Shown here piece after piece: positions 26,701 through 31,005 of a DNA stretch of 31,005 nucleotides. The stretch is from a virus, in the IMG/VR virus record IMGVR_UViG_3300012936_005037, positions 1 to 31,005 of that record, one strand, 5' to 3'. The stretch's first letter is position 1; every line of letters begins with the position of its first letter. The position numbers and the translations under genes were made by a program. Below the pieces are notes generated by a model. The model saw only the letters and a program-made list of their open reading frames with translations. It was not told the origin of the DNA and did no database searches.

Positions 26701-27120
26701 GCTACTATATTTGTTTCCTAAAACATAAAGTTTCCAATTTAAATCAGTCGGATATGGAGTTTGTTCAACATAAAGAGAATCGGTGCCAAACGTAGTAGAC
26801 GTGTGGCTTGTTGAACATTCATATACACTACCTTCATAGACAGCTAAATCACCTTTATTATATGCTGTTGCAGTTGTCCAAGCACCTGTAAAAAATCTGC
26901 CACTTGTCATTACTACCCACTTAGGTTGTGGTTGTGGCGGGACTGATCCAGGTAATGTTGCATTTAGATCATCTCTAAATAACGCACTTGCAGTGTGTGT
27001 TACTACGCATACATAACTTTTTCCGTTGAGTCTTACAATGTCATCTTTTCTGTAATCAGAGGCTGCTGACCAATCACCTCTCCATCTATACTTAAACCTA
27101 TCTAGGGTAAATTCTGCCAT
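20785..27120 (-). CDS. Giant tail-fibre protein, 2111 residues
   Basis: Layout: seven CBM5/12-like units over residues 1 to about 575, the sixth interrupted (about 305-445) by a cupredoxin-like domain; a beta-helix start (DTIYVANNGVDD, about 617; SPFKTIRYA); an inserted beta domain common in marine phage fibres (YDPFTGVLELTIG, SLTFTC, YPRATDP; about 655-760); MGDELRS (about 795); more beta-helix (DGLSGVL, DPGWGP, SPYIQGV, ATNGNNSYG; about 980-1125); six Asp-box repeats (about 1447-1680, for instance SDDGANW, SLDGQNW); and the C-terminal module GHDFLDIGTGNF and DQDGNFRVGELF (about 1905-1975). It is the unsplit counterpart of the 665 plus 2082 pair but lacks their 162-residue repeats. It is probably a long trimeric fibre for host-glycan recognition. 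Its ATG overlaps the preceding stop (TAATG). Confidence 0.86.
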   Translation of the reverse strand: MAEFTLDRFKYRWRGDWSAASDYRKDDIVRLNGKSYVCVVTHTASALFRDDLNATLPGSVPPQPQPKWVVMTSGRFFTGAWTTATAYNKGDLAVYEGSVYECSTSHTSTTFGTDSLYVEQTPYPTDLNWKLYVLGNKYSSNWDTGLSYGLGQLVKYGGIIYKCIKTHVSTVFEDDILNWERFYEGENYRGAWTHDTAYTINDLVKYGGSIFKCTVSHQSSHSEIDNAKFELALLGSQHDGEWSDTVTYNQGDIVRYGGVLYYAINNNKDSNPSQILAADQDDSTIDWIVLVKSYNFRGQWSKKDNKTEFINVTVGTDTSTSKVSGNFYMDGVENGPVAIRTGKVYIFNQNDPSNTTFNTNQPLLFSKTINGTIGGGLVLGNESDANGDPTIIIKYSLDGVEVTQENYVSGFTSATRRFISFQTNKTVPSTVYYYGTSANMGGSLNVSENPIIYPYHREYKTGDVVQRGGDLYYAVQDVTISDGDNSSIDWQDSERWERLASGTVFSSGWKAGEYYAYNEVVNFMGTAYVCTVEHESTLNNYPGDSGSGYNYWQVIVQEGIRGALWEKGDMLTFGTSRDLAGDESTLGDKRLVIGEANEVMSVSNELEMFWRKQLEDSDTIYVANNGVDDVKNGFGLSPKSPFKTIRYACEYVEDNFPQSVLSFTPSAANYDPFTGVLELTIGRHNLQILDKITINPASLTFTCGSDGNVTQVAYPRATDPAGKYAELVITARSSTTITVNVGTSSETSVHTFVSSSASSINYSEPIVTTKIFVATGAYDEVGPITIPAGCVVMGDELRSTKVNASRAIPNYASMYTYVQDYTIRMKQIIGQVVLLQVASLNENNTNTQNLDGPAGTETAVAKITQLIDDFEAYLDFRLASGDAVTMTGSNNPNTNQEDTNSASILSRNIDLIADEVVLYVDSLYTTTIPSEEIRSDVKHMLRGIIRDLNYSGNYATIMSGRRLANSVEGCQLDDLFWVRDTTGLRNLTTDGLSGVLNPSGVYEEYQRPTGGACVALDPGWGPDDRRTWINRRSPYIQGVTNLGTACIGKKIDGALHNGGNRSMVSNDFTQVLSDGIGAWVVNNARTELVSVFTYYCQVGYLAENGGIIRATNGNNSYGKYGSIAQGTDPNETPQACLVNNQQNEAIVNQAIAGGANDEFLVFEYDHCGEQYTQASAEIEGAGADVDVQFTEFRDGALSNARLINTTGSGQEGGSNYLIKQNSAQVTSNNTSIILNVNDTTQFESEILGMRIFIVGGTGVGQYAEIKAFTVGTKLVEVKKESDGTDGWDHVLSGTPIEPALDATTIYRIEPRVYCNKPAFTQNFTPVPSAGRVWVDVVQGGTTATYANITGGGGTGQTPDGPAINAIWTVVRAGKTYSVTNINPGAGYAVNDTITIPGTSLGGTAPANNIVITVTSNSDDSTNSIQSFTFTGTPRGERFVASDAVGVAAYSDDGANWLEVNLPYTGNFTRMIAANNRFLILSSPDNKIAFSLDGQNWTQRSLPVNATWSDIAYGNGKFVIISPTTDTFLYSSDGLTWNSGNMPSGDDSTGDEWLAVEYGQGRFLAITGSQTRDAAYSTNGETWVRLNQVLPNYGGNQPGWIDLRYGANRFAALANDGKMIFSFDKGATWINGTDAPSIDGSTPMNWKRMKYNQGVFFAICDTGGVDMGDDPTTGPTDYVASTEDGVLWTERTLDYVGTYSALGTAVIDNKPTFLVFRNTETNNAFGKIELGCQAKVRANITGGSFNSIKIWECGSGYTSANNVTLSIVDNQYVSEVEYTLFRKNGVLAQPDFVNRGTGYRSSTSSINLEGNGFAEIVPEANSVVLSGVDKDLPGPGVQIKFTSILDTLTDDPDDLKLFTGVGAVDLGDDGSGNNTRLVRFTISPSLKNENNLQHGTAVQLRTRYSQCRVTGHDFLDIGTGNFLQTNYPDLYAGGAYFTASPENEVTESTGGRVFYVSTDQDGNFRVGELFGVDQATGVVTISAEFFDLDGLSELALGGVRLGGTGTVVNEFSTDVTFSADSNNIIPTQKAIATFLADRLSVGGSDLETNSIVAGQVQIGTENNIINNLAGTYLNIPRRVNFEGADALGNPANLGGSYMAQMMFMRRLNHDGQ
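22055..22785 (-). repeat. Six BNR/Asp-box repeats in the 2111-residue fibre
   Basis: Units end in SDDGANW, SLDGQNW, SSDGLTW, STNGETW, SFDKGATW and TEDGVLW, in the same order and position within the protein as in the 2082-residue paralogue. Confidence 0.78.
25430..27120 (-). repeat. CBM5/12-like array with one interrupted unit in the 2111-residue fibre
   Basis: W.GDW/W..A..Y..GD.V.Y.G..Y.C..(T/S)H units, seven counted by eye. The sixth is split by an insertion of about 140 residues between RGQWSKK and YKTGDVVQRGG. Confidence 0.75.
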
Positions 27121-27560
27121 TAGTAGTCTCCGCTCGGTTCTGAATATTTGTTATTTTTAATAACCTTTGTATCATCACCATCTCCATAACCCGGTGATGA
27201 GATGCCTGATGGATATACGTCATCTGACGATAATCTTTGAACAAATTGTCCATCACTATAATCAATTTTGTAAGATAATGCTCTTGAATCCCATTTAAAC
27301 TGCGGATATCTTAAGTTATCATACACAACATTGTGATTTTCATCTATTCCACTTAAGAAATCAATACCTTCTTCAAAGTCTAAAAAAGATTCTGCAGCAA
27401 TACCAATTTCATTTACTGTAACTGGATCTTCTGTACCAGAAAGTTGATCGCCTCGTACTAAAAACAATTCACCATCGTCATTTCTACGTAAACCGTAAAA
27501 GTATCTTTTGATAAAACTACCAATAACTTCTTGAGGTCCTGTTCCAATATAATAAGTCAT
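27120..27560 (-). CDS. Conserved phage protein of unknown function, probably structural
   Basis: 146 residues. A Y-rich N-terminus (YYIGTGPQEVIGSFIKRYFYGLRR) leads to DDGELFLVRGDQL, then an acidic central part (FLDFEEGIDFLSGID) and a Gly/Asp-rich tail ending SGDY. Proteins of this size and start recur beside fibre genes in marine T4-like phages, but I know no function. It lies between two TAATG overlaps, so its translation is coupled to the small beta protein upstream and the giant fibre downstream. A role in attaching the fibre to the baseplate is speculation. Confidence 0.68.
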   Translation of the reverse strand: MTYYIGTGPQEVIGSFIKRYFYGLRRNDDGELFLVRGDQLSGTEDPVTVNEIGIAAESFLDFEEGIDFLSGIDENHNVVYDNLRYPQFKWDSRALSYKIDYSDGQFVQRLSSDDVYPSGISSPGYGDGDDTKVIKNNKYSEPSGDY

Positions 27561-27889
27561 TATGTTGTCTCCACAAAGCTAACAATTACGTCGACTGCAT
27601 CATCGGCGTTTGCTTGTACTTTTAATTTGTTATTTGTTCCTAGCACAAGTTTTTCACCTGTTGATACAGCTCTTAAACTTGTTCCTGATGCAAGTAATGC
27701 ATCTTTTAAATAATAACCACTTACTGATGTATCATCGTCTAATAGAATACTCACTGTCAAAAAACCATTTGTTAAATTAGTAATACTTAGTCCTATCACA
27801 GTTTGCCTTTTACTAGGATCGGTTTCAGCTACAACTACTGGAATTGTGCCTACATTTTTTACTACTCTATTTTTTACTTGTACTGCCAT
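27560..27889 (-). CDS. Small beta-sandwich virion protein
   Basis: 109 residues of alternating strands (TVIGLSITNL, FLTVSILLDD, YYLKDALL, GEKLVLGTNNKLKVQAN, DVIVSFVET). No catalytic motif. It resembles the 12179-12499 product in strand order and length; both sit at the edge of a large-fibre unit. The ATG follows TAGGATAG in a three-base gap after the large fibre upstream; its stop overlaps the next start (TAATG). Confidence 0.7.
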   Translation of the reverse strand: MAVQVKNRVVKNVGTIPVVVAETDPSKRQTVIGLSITNLTNGFLTVSILLDDDTSVSGYYLKDALLASGTSLRAVSTGEKLVLGTNNKLKVQANADDAVDVIVSFVETT

Positions 27890-27892
27890 TTT

Positions 27893-30800
27893 CTATCCTA
27901 ATATTAGTGCCAATTCAACTGCTAAATCTTTTGCTTGTCCAAAGTTAATACCACCTGAACTACCTGCAACACTTGTCCAACTTGCACCATCATATAATTC
28001 AACTCTTTCATCGTCGGTGTTATACCTTATCATTCCTGTTGCTACAGATCCTCTAGCACTTGTGTTACCTACGGGTAAAACTACACCATATGTACCACTA
28101 AATTTTACGTATCCTGTACCTGAATTTTCAAAAACACTTACTTCATCAGCTACAGTATTTGTAATTGTGCTACCACTTACTCCAAAATTTTCAAATTTAA
28201 CTTGTCCAGTTCCATTAGCAGAAAATTGAAGATCTGTATCAGCTGTAGTAGTACTTATCACATTTCCGTTTATATTGATGTCATCAACTTGTACTTCTGG
28301 CACTTCAAATCTAGTGCTGTTTAGTGTTGCAACAACGTTGTCACTTACAATAAATCTTATTGTATTATCATTATCTCCAGGATTTAATTCAGCTGTAATT
28401 TTTGTATCATTATCCCTATCTTGAACTCCAGTTAAATTAAACCAGTTTGCTCCGTCATAACCTTCATATTGAGATAATGTTGTATTAAATCTAATTTGTC
28501 CAGCACCTAAAGTTGTATCTCTTTGAGCTGTAGTTCCTTTAGGTATAACTAATGCGCCGGTTCCATCTATAATAACTGATCCTCCGGCTGGATCGAAATT
28601 CAAAGTAGAAGTTGATGTTATTGTTGTATTGTTAACATTTATACCTTCTAGGTTTATTCCACCAGTTCCATTTGCACGTAGATCTAAATCACTGTTAGAA
28701 TCAGTTGTTGTGATAAAGTTTTCTTTAATAAGAATACTACTAGTTGCAAATTCACTTCCTGTAATAACGTTAGATGTGTTAAGATTATTAGCTGTAAGTG
28801 TGCCATTTACAATTAAGTTATTGTTAACATTTACATTATTATTGGAAATATTAACAACACCTGCATTACTAGCATTTAGTTCTAAAGGACTATTACTATC
28901 TGTCGTTGTTATTGTATTACCACTTATAATAATATTTTCAAATTGAGCATCTGCTCCTACATTTAAATTATTTGTAATTGTTGTATTACCACTTACAGTA
29001 ATATCACCAGATTGTGTAATGTTTCCATTTATTGTTGCTGTGCCATTTACAACAACATCTTGTAAAGTAGTAGTTCCTCCTACTGTAAAATTGTTATCTA
29101 CTTGAACATCGTTTCCAGGAAATAAAACTTTTCCTGTACCGCTTGCACTAAGTTCTAAATCAGCATTACTATTAGTAACTTGAATTCTATTTGTATTAAT
29201 TAAAAAATCATCTACAAAAATTTCGCTTATGTTTAATTGTTTCCATTTTTTTGCAGATGTTCCTAAGAAATAAACATTATCTTCACTTGGTATAATATCA
29301 CTAGCAATATTTGCAGGAATAGTTATATTAATTGCTGAAGGATCGGAAATTGTTACACCACTTGCTAAAGTAACATTTCCTTGCACAGTAAGATTGTTAC
29401 TTATATTTGTAGGATCTTGTAATTGAATTAAATTTGTAGCGGCATCAAGTTGTAAATCTCCTGATACAGTTTCTAGTGTGTTTCCACTAAGTCTTAAATT
29501 TCCTGTATCAATCCTGGATCCATTTATAAAAGTTGTGTTAGAACCATCAGTAAAAGTTGCTCCAGAAGTAAGATCAATATTCAAATTATTTGCAGCAAAA
29601 TTTACTGTTCCTGTATCCTGCTCAACATGAAATAAATCGCCTACTCTAAAATCCCCTTTATGGTCAACACTACTAAATCTAATTTTTGCATCATTAGTTG
29701 CAGAGGTTTCATTAGCTTGTATTGCTGCTGTTGGGTCATTAGTAACTTCTTTTCCTGTACCTATGTATGCAACATTATGTCCTATTGCATATACTAATAC
29801 TCCGGGTCCATCTCCTACAATTCCAAAGTTTCCATATACTGATGCTGATGCTATTGTTCTTATTTCTGCACCAAAATCTTTAACATCAACATTTAAAATA
29901 TTTGTTGCAGTTGCTCCAGCACCATTTGAAATACTTTGAGGTGTAGTATCGAAATCTATTAGACTTGTATCTTTTCCGTCTACTATTATGATATCGTTAT
30001 CTACGCTTTCAGCTGTTACTGTTGCTACAGTTGATGCATCTCTTGATGTAAATGTTATTGTATTTCCTGCTGAAAAAGTTCCAGATATACCACCTAATCT
30101 TATTCTTGTTTTTCCATCTGATTTTTTACCAACTGCACTATCAAATGCATAAATGCTTCTGTTAGCAAAATAAGTAAAACAATTTAACCATTCTATTCTT
30201 GCACCGTTAGTTGCAGTTAAACCATCAACACCAGGAGTAATAAAAGTTACTGAATGGAAAAGCATACTTGCTTCACGTGATGCACTTTCTGCATACGAAC
30301 CATCTACTAAAGCACCTTTACCTGCATCTCCGCTTGAAAAACCTCTAGGGTCTGATGCCGATGTTACTGTACCTTTTGTAATTACTGTAACATTTCTAAT
30401 ATAAGGTGAACGTGATGTGACTGTAAAATTGGTTGCAAATCTAAAGCCGTAACCATCATCGGGATATATTTTTTGTCCGCCTGCACAACTAAAAGTCATT
30501 CCTGATAAAAAGTGTTTTGCTCCTATAAATGAATCGTGTGTACCATCTATTGTAATTGTTATCAATCCAGTGGTATGATCATATGTAGCGGCTGTTATGT
30601 TTGCTTGTGTACTATCTCCTACTTCAAACACTCCACCACTTACATATGTATGTGCGTAAGGATTTGTGCCAATATTAAAAGTAAGCTGATTGTTTGCTGG
30701 CATATCTGTAACAGTATGAAAGTTTCCTCCACTGTAAAAATCTTTTACAGTTAATTCTTCAACAGTGCTTTCTCCATTTAGTAAAAATGCATTGTTATAT

Positions 30801-31005
30801 CTAGTATCTGATGTTGGTTTAATAGTTACTGATCTTAATCCAGCACCTCTAACTGTAACACCAACCGGAACTTCTAACGGAAATACTTCTTCGTATTCTC
30901 CTGAATTAATATACACCATATCTCCTGAAGTTGCCTGTGACAAAGCATGGCTAACTGTCTTAAATGGGTCTGCTGGATGTATACCATTGTTTGTGTTAAC
31001 ACCAT
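27893..31005 (-). CDS. Beta-helix tail-fibre protein, N-terminus beyond the window
   Basis: The frame is open to the right edge; 1036 residues are visible. The TTG at 30943 is not the start, because the upstream residues continue the domain (NNGIHPADPFKTVSHAL, the usual opening of a beta-helix). Visible layout: right-handed beta-helix (VYINSGEYEEV, SPYIRNV, ATNGARIEW) with a partial inserted beta domain (YDHTTGLITITI, MTFSC); about residue 448 the block DFRVGDLFHVEQDTG shared with the other giant fibres; then a long stem of repeated L.L.A.GTG.V.F and N.T(V/I)...T. units; and two copies of a G.IR(F/Y)N........YDGA.W block near the C-terminus. No CBM-like or Asp-box repeats are seen in the part present. 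It is likely a tail fibre or fibre stem. Confidence 0.83.
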   Translation of the reverse strand, partial: GVNTNNGIHPADPFKTVSHALSQATSGDMVYINSGEYEEVFPLEVPVGVTVRGAGLRSVTIKPTSDTRYNNAFLLNGESTVEELTVKDFYSGGNFHTVTDMPANNQLTFNIGTNPYAHTYVSGGVFEVGDSTQANITAATYDHTTGLITITIDGTHDSFIGAKHFLSGMTFSCAGGQKIYPDDGYGFRFATNFTVTSRSPYIRNVTVITKGTVTSASDPRGFSSGDAGKGALVDGSYAESASREASMLFHSVTFITPGVDGLTATNGARIEWLNCFTYFANRSIYAFDSAVGKKSDGKTRIRLGGISGTFSAGNTITFTSRDASTVATVTAESVDNDIIIVDGKDTSLIDFDTTPQSISNGAGATATNILNVDVKDFGAEIRTIASASVYGNFGIVGDGPGVLVYAIGHNVAYIGTGKEVTNDPTAAIQANETSATNDAKIRFSSVDHKGDFRVGDLFHVEQDTGTVNFAANNLNIDLTSGATFTDGSNTTFINGSRIDTGNLRLSGNTLETVSGDLQLDAATNLIQLQDPTNISNNLTVQGNVTLASGVTISDPSAINITIPANIASDIIPSEDNVYFLGTSAKKWKQLNISEIFVDDFLINTNRIQVTNSNADLELSASGTGKVLFPGNDVQVDNNFTVGGTTTLQDVVVNGTATINGNITQSGDITVSGNTTITNNLNVGADAQFENIIISGNTITTTDSNSPLELNASNAGVVNISNNNVNVNNNLIVNGTLTANNLNTSNVITGSEFATSSILIKENFITTTDSNSDLDLRANGTGGINLEGINVNNTTITSTSTLNFDPAGGSVIIDGTGALVIPKGTTAQRDTTLGAGQIRFNTTLSQYEGYDGANWFNLTGVQDRDNDTKITAELNPGDNDNTIRFIVSDNVVATLNSTRFEVPEVQVDDININGNVISTTTADTDLQFSANGTGQVKFENFGVSGSTITNTVADEVSVFENSGTGYVKFSGTYGVVLPVGNTSARGSVATGMIRYNTDDERVELYDGASWTSVAGSSGGINFGQAKDLAVELALILG

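Noticed and set aside
27846-28229. 127-codon plus-strand open frame
   Set aside because: It is antisense to two supported minus genes, has shadow-like Ser/Thr/Pro composition, and has no start context.
30941-30943. TTG start for the right-edge fibre
   Set aside because: The frame is open to the edge and the upstream residues (HPADPFKTVSHAL) continue the beta-helix domain, so the gene is truncated by the window.

Overview
The window is AT-rich, very tightly packed and entirely phage-like. It shows no tRNA, rRNA, CRISPR, insertion sequence or attachment site that I could find, and no gene-free stretch longer than about 30 bases. The giant modular tail-fibre genes, the NATAAATA late-promoter-like elements, the viral flavin halogenases and the many small 2-oxoglutarate (2OG) oxygenases together suggest a T4-like marine myovirus, of the kind that infects picocyanobacteria or SAR11. 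The host is an inference. No hallmark capsid, portal or terminase gene lies here to settle the taxonomy.

Left arm, 1-8361, plus strand: one nine-gene operon of small-molecule or protein-modifying enzymes. Its order is oxygenase (partial), oxygenase, flavin-dependent halogenase, DUF6445-like oxygenase, oxygenase, three tandem paralogues of unknown function, oxygenase, flavin-dependent halogenase. Each halogenase is immediately preceded by a 2OG oxygenase of the same subfamily, so the pair looks duplicated. Most junctions overlap by one to four bases (TAATG, TGATG, ATGA), which implies coupled translation. Nothing shows the substrate.

Right arm, 8362-31005, minus strand: a virion adhesion module read toward the left. 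In transcription order it holds: a beta-helix fibre cut by the right edge; two small conserved proteins; a 2111-residue fibre; a 665-residue and a 2082-residue protein that together look like a split version of the same architecture; two small beta-rich proteins; three tandem paralogous fibres with C1q-like tips; and two small related proteins of unknown function. The large proteins share modules: carbohydrate-binding-like W...Y...GD.V..GG..Y repeats, a right-handed beta-helix, BNR/Asp-box repeats and a conserved C-terminal DQDGNFRVG block.

The two arms converge with no base between their stop codons (8361/8362). Three NATAAATA elements divide the minus arm into probable late transcription units starting at 20757, 12149 and 8949. 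The least described items are the duplicated oxygenase-halogenase pair beside the adhesin cluster, a Cys-Arg/Lys-Asp repeat of about 162 residues inside the split fibre, and a cupredoxin-like insertion that appears to have lost its metal ligands.
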